Assembly (NCBI RefSeq): GCF_030035675.1
Contig: NC_084487.1
Location: 32,158,474-32,222,473 of the forward strand
Reading direction: 5' to 3'
Source: Rhineura floridana
Lineage: Eukaryota > Chordata > Lepidosauria > Squamata > Rhineuridae
DNA length: 64,000 nt
In this document: positions 43,820-53,964 of the stretch, piece after piece
How the letters are laid out: every line of letters begins with the position of its first letter
Position numbering within the stretch: position 1 is the stretch's first letter
Notes under the pieces: generated by a model
Seen by the model: the letters and a program-made list of their open reading frames with translations, nothing else
What the model was told of the DNA's origin: nothing
The model's database searches: none
Position numbers and translations under genes: made by a program

Positions 43820-45165
43820 TTGTCTATAGCTTGCAAGCTTTCACCATTCCAGGTAGTGTATAAGACCTTCTGATGTGTTTTTTTGTTCTCGCCACCACTG
43901 CTGAGATATGTTTTTTTGCTTCTCACCATATATTTTAAATATATTTTTAAATGATGTCAGTTGCTTGGTGACACCATTTCACATTTTTATGATGCTTGCA
44001 GGATACTGATCTGTGTCCAAGTCCAAGTGGGTTCATTTATACTTTGCTGTAAGCCCTGTGTTTGTTTGTTTTTGTTGTTGTTAAAGTGTCTAAAAGCTCA
44101 CCGGTTGCTGAAGGTACATTAAGTAGGCTTTGATTAAACTATTGCACTGAAGATGACTATCCAATCTCCTAGAAATTATTAGCAAGGCAATCTTTAGACA
44201 GAAGAACGTCAACACAAATTGATTTGTCAGAGTTGTTGGTTTACCTTGGGACGCTGTCAAGAGGATATGAATTTGCCCTAAAACTGTAGGACAAGATTTC
44301 CCTTAAAAAGAGTTCTCCCATCAGCCTATAGGAAAGATGCAGGTTTTCTGGTAAAACGATAGCTAGACAGGGTCTGGGAACTGGCACTGCCAAAGCAGTT
44401 AACACAGTATAATAGCATTGTGAAAGGAGCAGGAACATGTGGTAATTTTGAGGACATCTGGATGCACTTTTTGTCTTACATCAGTAGTAAAGGCCATCAG
44501 TTCAGCCCCCGATTTCTCATGTTAATTTGTGGAGGGGTATGATATAGAATGGAAATACACTGAAAATAATATGAGGAATGCTACACTGAAAAATTTGCAA
44601 TGAAACTTCTTTAAATGCTGAGTGAGTCTGTACTCTACATGCTTTTGCATTTCAGTATTGTTGTTTTGTTATGTGATATAAATAAAAAATAGAAGTTCTC
44701 CCATGACCTACAAAAATTATTGGCAAAAAGTCTGGACAAAGTGCAAAATGAAATCTTGTCAGAAAACACTACTTTTGATTCATTTTTAATTATTATTTAT
44801 TTTATCATTCAGAGTTTTCAGGTTATGCCTTTTCAAGGAAGATAAAACTTTTCTGGGTAGCAAAAAGCAATTGCTGGTTCAAGAAGTCCAGTTTTACTTA
44901 TATGTTCAAGAGTCAGTAAAGCATTTTTAACTGCATTTCCACAAGTACCTATACTTAAACATAGTGGCCCATTTTGAGGGTCACTTAAAGGAATAATCAT
45001 GTTTTCAGTTGCCTTGAGTGGTCCACCCACCTTTCTCTATTGCACTGTTACTCTGAAAGAGGCCCTCTAGATCTCTCCCAAGCAGTTGATGCATGAACTC
45101 CAGAATTCATTTGTGGCTTATTGTGAGTGAGACCAGTGTGTTCTACTTCACACAACTCAAAAGAG
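43820..45165. other. Intergenic, no gene seen
   Basis: No recognised exon or repeat end; AT-rich. Confidence 0.4.
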
Positions 45166-45174
45166 ATGGGGAAA

Positions 45175-45288
45175 ACAGAGATACAAGGCAAGGAACTCTC
45201 CCAGCCATGCCTGGAAATGCCAGGGATTGAACCTAGGACTTTCTGCATGATAAACTGATGTTCTGCCACTGAGCTATGGGCCCCCTTT
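45175..45288 (-). mobile_element. tRNA-derived SINE head (reverse)
   Basis: Contains gccagggattgaacctagga and the reversed head ctgccactgagctatgggcc. Confidence 0.7.
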
Positions 45289-45904
45289 CCCAAAGCTGCA
45301 GGGATCTGGCTGCACTTTCTGCAATCATGGCTGCACTTTTTAGCACACTTACAGGTATCATTGACTGGGTCACCTGCTATGACTGTCTCCTAAGAGATGT
45401 GCAACAGATGGAGATAATTGTGAAAAGTGCGGTTCGCATGAAGAACATGCATTTGTGAATCAGCCCATATTGGCTTGCCAAAGACCACCCAGTAAAACTC
45501 TTGCCTATGCCACAATCCAAGCCCAAACCTCCAGTTACCACATAGTACCCTGGATCCATGTTAGAAGGCTAGAATGTTCTAATCTAACATCACATTTTTA
45601 ACAAATAGTTCACATGTTCAGCTGCTTATCAAATACACTGTAATCAAGCCTAGAGAAAGCAAATGCACGTGTGACCCAGGTAATCAAATCAGCTGTGTTG
45701 TTATGATCCTAAAACACCACTCTCACCTTCACAATTACACATGCCCTTAACTCTGCTAGACCTAATTAGGAGGTCATGTCACCAAAAATGCCCTGATGAG
45801 CATTGGAGCTATATTATTGTTTTTGAAACATGAAGCTATTTAATTGTTCTGTAAACATGGGTTAATTGTTTTGTAGAAGAATGGATCCAGATATGGGTAA
45901 CCAT

Positions 45905-46020
45905 GAGAGCTTGGAAAAGTTACTTTTTTGAACTACAACTCCCATCAGCCCCAGCCAGCATGGCCACTGGATTGGGCTGATGGGAATTGTAGTTCAAAAA
46001 AGTAACTTTTCCAAGCTCTG
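45905..46020. mobile_element. Near-perfect foldback MITE
   Basis: Arms of about 46 bases differ at very few positions: agagcttggaaaagttactt ... ttgaactacaactcccatca against tgatgggaattgtagttcaa ... aagtaacttttccaagctct. The core is short. The high arm match suggests a fairly young copy, but no 8-bp target duplication was found. Confidence 0.8.
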
Positions 46021-46024
46021 AATT

Positions 46025-46675
46025 CCCTTCTGATTTAAAATTGATCCCATTCTTTCTCCCCCCCAAAATTTCAAAATATTTTAATTCTGATGGCTACATT
46101 CTCTTTGATTTAGAGATATTTTCTATAGAGCACCAGATACAGGGATAAAAGATTCTATAGAGTGTTCTATGGAGTGTTAGGGTCTTCATAGACTTAAGGC
46201 CACACTCAGAACAATTCCATCTTGAGTGTTGGTAGAACTGTCTTATCTTGGTTCACAATCTGAAATCTTAACCATCATTTAGGAAGGCAAAACGTTTAAC
46301 TAAACCGTTTCAGATATGTCTAATTCACTGATTGTTCATCACCCCCCTCTCTCACTCACTTACACACATATATCTGTGCATTGAAAATCCCTCTGTATTC
46401 TCCTAGCATGGAAGATCATTCTGGTTTCAGGGTGTGGGAGAGACAAGGTTTGAGTTCATTATTTCTCAACCATTTTTATTCTTTGGTTAGCCTATTTTTT
46501 GTTAATTTTGATTATTATTAGTAGTAGTAAAGGATAGCATCATTGCTAGGCAATACTAAATTTGCTTATATTTAAATGCACAAATATATTTCTAAATGAG
46601 AACCTCACAAAGGCAAAAAACCCAACACTGAGCAGGGGAAAAAAAAGCCTGCATATAAAAACAGCAACAGAGGAA
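46025..46675. other. BRAF upstream flank
   Basis: AT-rich DNA without recognised gene or repeat, giving way to CpG-rich sequence at about 46680. Confidence 0.5.
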
Positions 46676-46679
46676 AAAG

Positions 46680-47082
46680 GTCGAGAGGAGGAGGGTGAAA
46701 GGGGGCGTGGCAAAGTAGTTCCGCGCCCTCCGGGTTCCCTAGGTGACGCAGGAGGAAAGGGGTCGCGTCGTGACGTCAGGGTGTTTCCCGGTGACGTTTG
46801 CCTGGGCATGCGCAGTAGCAACGCGGCGATTTTGGGTGACGTCACGTTTGGGGTGTGACGTACGGCCGCCGCTGGCCGCTTGGAACATTCTCGGAACATT
46901 GTGTTGCTCTTCGTTCCCCTTCCTTTTTTCCCCCCCTTGTCCCACCCCCGTCTTCCGCTACGGGTCGCGGTTGGGGGCGGCCGGGTCGTCAGGGGCGACA
47001 CGGCTCCCCCTCCCCTCATCCCCCCTCCTTCACCTCCTCCCCCTTTCTGCCCCCCTCCCCCTCCTCAGCGCTTCGATCCAAG
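46680..47082 (+). promoter_or_regulatory. BRAF: BRAF promoter and 5' UTR, CpG island
   Basis: The sequence changes abruptly from AT-rich to CpG- and GC-rich. It has no TATA box but holds two full CRE palindromes (TGACGTCA at 46771-46778 and 46837-46844) and further CRE-like halves at about 46744, 46792 and 46856. A gcatgcgca NRF1-like half site is at 46806-46814. A long pyrimidine-rich stretch lies just before the start codon. Transcription probably starts within it; the exact site is not visible. Confidence 0.85.
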
Positions 47083-47090
47083 ATGGCGGC
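47079..47090 (+). promoter_or_regulatory. YY1-type motif overlapping BRAF start codon
   Basis: The sequence caagatggcggc matches the YY1 consensus and includes the BRAF ATG. It also gives a good initiation context (A at -3, G at +4). Confidence 0.65.
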
Positions 47091-47220
47091 GCTGAGCAGC
47101 AGCAGCGCTGAGGGGGCCTCACTCTTCAACGGGGACATGGAGCCCGAGCCGCCTCTGCCCGGGGCCTGCTACGCGGGGGGCAGCGCCAGTGCCGGGGGAG
47201 ACCCCGCCATCCCTGAGGAG
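47083..47220 (+). CDS. BRAF: BRAF exon 1 (serine/threonine kinase B-Raf, N-terminus)
   Basis: Encodes [20 protein letters not shown] and [13 protein letters not shown], ending GGDPAIPEE: 46 codons, the same count as human BRAF exon 1. LFNGDMEPE and DPAIPEE are conserved; the stretch after MAALS, glycine-rich in mammals, is serine-rich here. B-Raf is the Ras-activated kinase that phosphorylates MEK; exon 1 is a flexible N-terminal tail. The exon ends gaggag before the donor gtgagg. The start lies in a CpG island with strong context. Intact. Confidence 0.98.
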
Positions 47221-48990
47221 GTGAGGCCCGGCCGTGTGGGGATGATGGGGGTTGGGAGGCCGGCCTGCCATCTCTAGGCACCCCTTTTTATTCTCCCGCT
47301 TGTTTGCTTAGCAAGGGGCTCCTGCTGCTATTCTGTGGGTTGTCAGGAGCGACTTAGGCCGGGGAAGAGCAGCAAGAGATGTTAGTGGGTTGGGAGGTGG
47401 CTGGGACAGGATGGCAAGCAGGCAGGGGCCCTAGGTCGGCTGTCTCTGTGAGAGCGATGGAGCCAAAAGCAAAATGTGAGGTTGGGGTGGTGATGGTTTT
47501 ATGAAGTGGGGAGGGGGTTGGGGTTGCCAACTGGCCGCTCTGGCCTGCTCTTGTGCCTTCGACTGCAACTTGGTCTGCAGCACACCAGCAGGTGAAGCTT
47601 TTATCGGCATGGAGGCGAACAGGATTGCTTGCTAAGGTTTTTGCATCAAGCTGCTGCAAGGGCCCATTGTAAAGCTGGCAAACCTAGGCGGGGGAGAGGG
47701 CTATATCGAGGCCCCCAGCAGAACGATTCTTCCCATCTCCTCTATCCTCGTCCCATGCAGTCCAATTCCCTTGGCATACTGTGGCCTTGTCTTGTCGCTT
47801 CTGATGAGTTGCCTCAAGTTGCTATAAGACAGGCAATTCCTGGGGTTTCTGCTCTCCCCCCACCTCTTCTCTGCTTCTTTCTGGTTTTCTTATCTGCATA
47901 TTCATAAACAGCACTTGATTGCCAAGGGTTAATGTAGTTGGAGCAACACTTCGTCAACTCCCTCCTCCCCAGTGCAATGGTGGCTTCCTCTGGCCCCAGT
48001 TGCATGGCTGTAGGAGGCCAAGGGAATATATTGCGAGTGCAGGGAGAAAACGGGGCATCTCCCTTTGTTTGTTTGCTTGATCACTCCCTCAGTGTCTATT
48101 AGAGGGGAGGTGGGTGCCCGTACTTTGAGAGGGTCAGTTTGGGGATCTGGGTATGAGGGCTGGATTGCCACCCTGCTAAGTCAGCGGTATTAAAAGCTCA
48201 CAGTAGATTGCATCAATATTATTAAAAACAACATGGTCACATATGCTCTGTGAACAGCACCTTGGCATGAACAGGGTATGCCCGTGGGTTCTGCTAGGCT
48301 CTTGGCATTTGGTTCCTTGTTGGGGAGGCAGTGGCAGATGATTTTTGGCACTGAAATCAGACTCCAGTAGAGAAAAATACATAGATCTGTGATGCTGCCT
48401 TTTAAAAACAAAGTGTAAGTAAGGGACTTGTTCATGTGAATGCCATAGGTATGTACTCCTAAAATAGCTTGCAGGGATTTGGGGGATGGGGGAGGAAGGA
48501 GGGAACGTGTTCGTTAGTAACATGTAATGGGGATATATGCAAACTTGACTTGCTCAATTCTCACTAGGTTGTGCTTGCTTTTTGCATATTTTGTGTGAAT
48601 GCCCATGTTCAAAGCTCATCAGTCACTTTTGTGTTGTGTTGCAGATTGGAAGCTCTCTGGGGAGGGCTGGTGTTCTGCATTATGTGTGAAAGGTTTAAGT
48701 AAGAGTCTGTATGTATGATTTCTCCACAGTTGTTATAGCTAAAGCTCACTTCCTACAACAAAATAAACATACACCAAATTTATGGTGTGAAACTTAAACT
48801 TGGCACAATGTGTTAAGTACTATTGCAGTTTGCAGTTTTTTCATGTATATTTTGCATAATTATTTGACATACATTTAGAGAGGACACCTTCTAGTGACAG
48901 GTATAAGTATCAGTGGGATGATGTGTGGTAAGTTGGTTTATTATTGCAACTAACTGTAGGTCTCTCCAGTTGTCTACTATATCAAACAGA
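47221..48990. other. BRAF intron 1, 5' part
   Basis: CpG-rich only at its start. No further exon or repeat end is recognised before the hAT element at 49001. Confidence 0.6.
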
Positions 48991-49000
48991 TGGTTAAAAC

Positions 49001-49329
49001 CAGGGCTGTGGAGTCGGTACGTCAAACCTTTGACTCCGACTCCTCTATTTTTCTACTGTCCGACTCCGACTCCTTCATAAATGGCAAATGTATATTTATT
49101 TATTTATTTTATTTATTATTTGATTTATATTCTGCCCTTCCTCCCAACAGGAGCCCAGGGCGGCAAACAGAAACGCTAAAAACACTTTAAGACATCATAA
49201 AAAGACCTTAAAATACATTAAAAGAACAAAATTAAATTATTAATTTTATTTTGAAGTCGGAGTCGGTACATTTCTTCCGACTCCACCCAAAATTGCTTCC
49301 GATTCCACGACTCCAACTCCACAGCCCTG
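49001..49329. mobile_element. hAT-type element ('cagggctgtggagtcgg') with nested L2-type tail
   Basis: Starts cagggctgtggagtcggta, ends gactccaactccacagccctg. A perfect 8-bp duplication gttaaaac flanks it (48993-49000, 49330-49337). The arms are rich in gactccgactcc. The centre, about 49093-49245, is a reversed L2-type tail (tttatattctgcccttcctc, then ggagcccagggcggcaaa) that inserted into the element. Confidence 0.92.
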
Positions 49330-49467
49330 GTTAAAACACAACATGTTTATGGACCTTTTCTATCAGTAATTGCAATGAATTTCTAAAGGAGAGCTGAATC
49401 CTCACTGCGGTAGCCCACTGGTTGCTTGCACTGTAGTAAATAGGAAGAGCTGATGTAATGTAGTGAC

Positions 49468-49562
49468 TAAGACTGCAATCCAGTACATGTCTACTCACAA
49501 GTAAGCTCTGTTGGGTTCAATGGGACTTACTTCCAGGTAAGTGTGCATTGGATTACAGCCTG
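49468..49562. mobile_element. Small palindromic MITE, 'tgcaatccaatac' family
   Basis: Ends gactgcaatccagtacatgt and gtgcattggattacagcct are inverted repeats. The centre has cttacttccaggtaag. A further partial copy follows at 49566-49655. Non-coding; family name unknown. Confidence 0.7.
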
Positions 49563-49909
49563 AGACTGCAGTCCCAACCCTGCTTACCTGGAAGTAAGGG
49601 CCATTGAATTCAGTAGGACTTACTTCTGAGTAGACATGGTTAGGATTGTGCTGTAAGACTGAACTATGAATCAGAATGTCTCCACATTCTAACACTTCTC
49701 TTCCTTAACTGCCCAATATGTGTCAGTGTTCACATACACTCCAAATCTTTAACATGGTAATAATAACACTGACCTAACTTACAGCTTTGTTGTAAGAATT
49801 ACAAGATAATATAAGTGAAGTGCTTTAAACACTGAAATAATACCTAAATACTAAGCATTATTATTAGCTTACTTGGGGTTTAGAAAGAAATCTGAAGCTT
49901 CCAAAGGGA

Positions 49910-50080
49910 AGGGTTATAGCTCAGTGGTAGAGCACATGCTTTGACTTCGGACCCTGGTTCAATCCTGGGCACCTCCAGGTGGAGTGGGGAAAGACTTATT
50001 TCTGAAACCCTGGAAAGCTGCCGTCATTCAGTGTAGACAGCCCTAAGCTGCATGGACCAAGAGCAGTGTCCTATATCTTA
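49910..50080 (+). mobile_element. tRNA-derived SINE
   Basis: Head agggttatagctcagtggta and gagcacatgctttgacttcg with ttcaatcctgggcacctcca. Body tcattcagtgtagacagccc and ctaagctgcatggaccaaga. Diverged at the 3' end. Confidence 0.8.
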
Positions 50081-50084
50081 CACT

Positions 50085-51925
50085 GAAAACAGCTCCTCTG
50101 AAGTAAATAATCTGTTCTTTAATATATGCATAAATGCAAGCAAATACATGGCTATAGCAGTATTCATAGTGATAGACAGGTGCTCTGCTGCTATTTAAGG
50201 AATAAGACTCTGCATAAGAATCTTATGTGGCTAGATCAAATCAAAGGGCCTTATAGTCCAGTGCTATTCTGTCTCTGACGGTGGCCAGACAGATGTTCTG
50301 AGAATCAAACAGGACCTAGTTTGCCAGATGTTGAGGGCAATTGAAGGTATTCTGCCTCTGAATATCAAGGATACATTGCTTGCCATCATTGTTAGTATAA
50401 TTCTGATGTTTGTTCACCTGGTATTTCCATGTATTTGTTAAACCCTTTCAAACATTGTGTGAGCTAGTGATCCCCATCACATTTTGTGTTATGTGTTGTG
50501 TAAGTGTATGCTTCCCTTTGTCCTGGGCCTGTCACTGATAACGTTTTACTGAATGATTCTGAATCCTATTTTGAGATATTCATCCTTTCTTCGCACTCTC
50601 CATGCTGTTTATAATTTCCCTTTGGTGTTTTGTCATGAGACAAGCAAGGAGAGCTGCAATGAACAGAGTACTTTTTGGATTCAAAGGATAAACTACGAGT
50701 ATCTTTGGCAAGGATGGCAAATCAATTTCTATTTACATTTCTCTAGCCCCAGTTGTACACTTCAAGATGTGTCACAGGGATGGGTCTTCTATGTCACATT
50801 AGCTGTATGCTGTTCTTTGTGTGCAGAAATGAATTTTGTGCTTCCATAATTTGAACTATGGTTTGTAACCTTTCTCTTGTGGTTATCTGCCTTAGTCGTC
50901 CTCTTTGTTGTTAAGCAGATCATCAGGAAAATAGCTCCTTATATGTTCATTGCAGTCTAGCTGCAGTTCTTTTGAAGCTCTGTCTTCAAGGCTCATTGAG
51001 CTGACATGCTGTGAATTTACTGTCTTCTTATTTTGCCTTTCAAGAAAGTTCAGGTAAGCTTTTGTTTTGATGCTGGGGATGGATTGTTGGTTTTGATCAG
51101 ACATACAATTCCAATCAATTTTGCTCTCTCATTGAAAGCTAAGGCTTATGTTATGTGTCTGGCATTTGGCATGCTTAATCAATAGGGTGTCTCACACTGG
51201 CTGGCATGAAATGTAGTTTTAATCTGGCACTTTGATTGAGTCCTATAAAGGTCAAGAAGAATTTTTTTTTGTCCTACGACAGACCCACATAACTAATGAA
51301 CCACCAGACTGCCTGCACCAGTCATGTAATGAGGCTTGTCTGGTGGCTGACACTCCCGCCTGTTTCTGTAGCCTTAAGTTGGCAGCAAAGCCAGGGTTTG
51401 CTTAGGCTGCTGTATATAGTTAGTAGGCTACATTTGGTTTGATGGGTTATAAATTGCGCAGGCTACCTCGGTGTTGTGCTTACTTTTGATGCCTAAAAGA
51501 GAGTACCACTGGAAATGGACCAACGGGTGCAAACAGTCAACTGTTGAAGGAGCAAGATCATTGGTCAGCTGTCAACTGAAAAGCATTGCTTGCAGATGAC
51601 ACAATCTGAAGAATGCCTGAGCGCTCTAGCAATGTTGTCAATTGCAAATGATGTAGCTTGCCAACTCATCTTGAAAGAGATAATGTAGGATTCTTCCGAA
51701 AGACACACAAGGTGACTATTTCATAATCAACCTGGCGGGCAAGCTGGGAGTGGGGAGAAGATCCCTGCATATATTTCCAATTAGTTGCAACTGTTTCAGG
51801 GGGGGAAATGATGTCCTGTTATTATGTACATTTTATTCAATCATAACAGATAGGCATGCCTTCCTTACTAGTGAAAGAACTGGACAATGAATCTTTTTAA
51901 AATGCCAAGCATCTCTGTGTTTACA
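50085..51925. other. BRAF intron 1, no element identified
   Basis: No extra exon or clear repeat boundary. The 98-residue ORF at 50553-50849 has no known family and no splice or codon support. Confidence 0.5.
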
Positions 51926-51929
51926 GACT

Positions 51930-52026
51930 CTAAGGTTGCAATCCAATACATGTCTACTTAGAAGTAAGCTCCATTGGGTTCAATAGGACTTACTCCCAGC
52001 TAAGTGTGTATTGGATTGCAGCCTAA
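51930..52026. mobile_element. Small palindromic MITE, 'tgcaatccaatac' family (best copy)
   Basis: Ends aaggttgcaatccaatacat and gtgtattggattgcagcct form a clean inverted repeat; the centre gaagtaagctccattgggtt is opposed to aataggacttactcccagct. About 95 bp. Confidence 0.75.
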
Positions 52027-52029
52027 ATG

Positions 52030-53055
52030 ATTAAATTTTGTTCAGGATTTAAATCTTTTTTTGTCAATCAAAAATATAACCTAATTCACAGAGATTGACA
52101 ATAGATGATACGTATCACCTATTGGCTCAGTATTTTACTATACAGAACCAAACATTCATCAATAGAAACACTTTTGAGCACTTTTAGATTGTCTAATATG
52201 ATGTAATTTTTCCTATTCAGGGAGATTTGGACAAGGAGAAGAGGTGGGCAACTGAAAGCATTAAGGTGATAGTGCCCCATGCATTTTTTCCTAAGATTGG
52301 TGGCCACTGATATTAAGTGATGTCTTGGAAGTGAATGCATTGTAGTTCTGTAAGGGAAATGCTGTAAGCAATGGTTGCATTTTTATTGCAGCTTCTCTGT
52401 TTTATTTTTCCAGTTACTGTAATTGAAATACTTGTATTCAGCTTTTATGACTTCTGTTTTACTTGAAAGGAAGCATAGTTTGTGTAAAAAAAATATGTTT
52501 AGGTATTTGTCTGTCAAACAATTCAGGGTTGTAACTGAACTGCGATTTAATACAGGCAAGGCAAAAGTGTTCTTGGTCTGTGGAAGTGCTGATCCAGTGG
52601 AAAGGTGGTAGCTTATTTTGAGAAGTGGAACTTCCTTTGAAACATCAGGTGCTCCTGGATGGCTAGTGTCAAGGGTGCTTAGAAGTGTCTTTGCACAGCT
52701 TATGCTGGTGTGCCAGCTGTGCCTCATCACAGAGAAGGCAGACCTGTGAGGTGCTCTCACACCCTTGAATCATGTTCAACTAATACAACACACTAAAAGG
52801 GACTTCTTTTGAAAAGTGAAAATTTCAGCTGATATAAAACACACAAGTCTCAATGGAACTTACTTCTGAGAGACACACATAAGATTGCATTGTTCATAGG
52901 GAATCCTAGAAGTTGTGGGCCAAAACTGTAGGAGCCTCCTCCCTGTCCACCTCACCTCATATGCCAGGAGCACTCAGAAGAGGGTTTTTGAAGCAGATTT
53001 GCCTACATAGGCAGATTGGGACAAGATGTTCCCTCACACACCTGTGTTCCCTCAC
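52030..53055. other. BRAF intron 1, no element identified
   Basis: A 125-residue minus-strand ORF at 52383-52760 has no recognised family. Nothing else stands out. Confidence 0.45.
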
Positions 53056-53059
53056 AAAG

Positions 53060-53960
53060 CTGTGCAGGGGATTTAAAGGTGAAAACCAGTCCTTTGAATT
53101 GTGCTTGAAAATGAACCAGAAGCCAATGACGCTCTTCTGGTGAGGTGTGTTCCCAATAACTTGTCCCAGTTAACTAGTGGCTCTATTTTGTAGACACCCA
53201 ATTTAAACTTGTCAGAGTGCCACGGTTCCTTTAAACAACTCTGCTATATGCAGTTTTTCCTTGAATGCTGTCTGGAAGATTCAGCTGGTGCCAAATAGTG
53301 GTTCTCTGTATTCTGTTGTAGGGTGGGTTTCTGAGAACGTGTTATGTCAGTGCTTAAACATCTGCTTGTTCGCCTTTTTATTGCAAACATGTTTTAAGTT
53401 GCTAGGTTTAACTCACAAACTTTTAAAGAGGTAAGGCTTCATATCCTGTCATGATTGCTGAGATCAGTCCGGAGAAGCTTCTTCATGTCAAGCTTCAAGA
53501 ACAAGAGTAGGCAGAGGCTGATTCTTAGTGGCTGTCACCTCCCTTTGTCAATCATGAGTTTCAGCATCTTCATGAACTATTTGTTGAGAAGAGGGGAGTT
53601 AAAAGGGATAATGTTTTTTAAAATGGTACAAGTTGGACGTACAACAAAATGTTGAAATGTGTCCTCATTAACAGGAGTGGGCCTGTCCATGTAATGTCCT
53701 CAGCAAGTCATGTCCTCAAGTAGTTACTTATAATTTATTTATAAAAATTGTTATATACTACACTCTCACAAAGCATCAAGGTAGTGTGCAGCAATTTAAA
53801 AGCAAATCAAAAGAATTGTTAAAATGGCTGGCTACTCAAAAAATGTTTTAAACAGCTGCACAGACCTGTCAGCACAAAAAAGTCTTCAAGAGACACTTGC
53901 AAGTCAAAAGCAAAGATCCCCAGATATCCCATTCAACCTGCCTCCCTAGGTTTTCCATTT
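53060..53960 (-). mobile_element. L2-type LINE remnants (reverse)
   Basis: gaaaatgaaccagaagccaa near 53107 is antisense to the L2 LHWLPVRF-coding words. At 53720-53960, acacttgcaagtc and the A-rich part resemble the reversed L2 3' UTR. The two parts are separated by unrecognised sequence, so these are likely two old fragments. Confidence 0.4.
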
Positions 53961-53964
53961 CCTT

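Noticed and set aside
46546-47277. Several long ORFs on both strands in the BRAF CpG island
   Set aside because: GC-rich sequence has few stops. Only the frame from 47083 matches BRAF; the others have no family support.
50553-50849. 98-codon ORF in BRAF intron 1 as an extra exon
   Set aside because: No family match, no suitable acceptor/donor pair noted, and the known BRAF exons 1-3 already join in phase without it.
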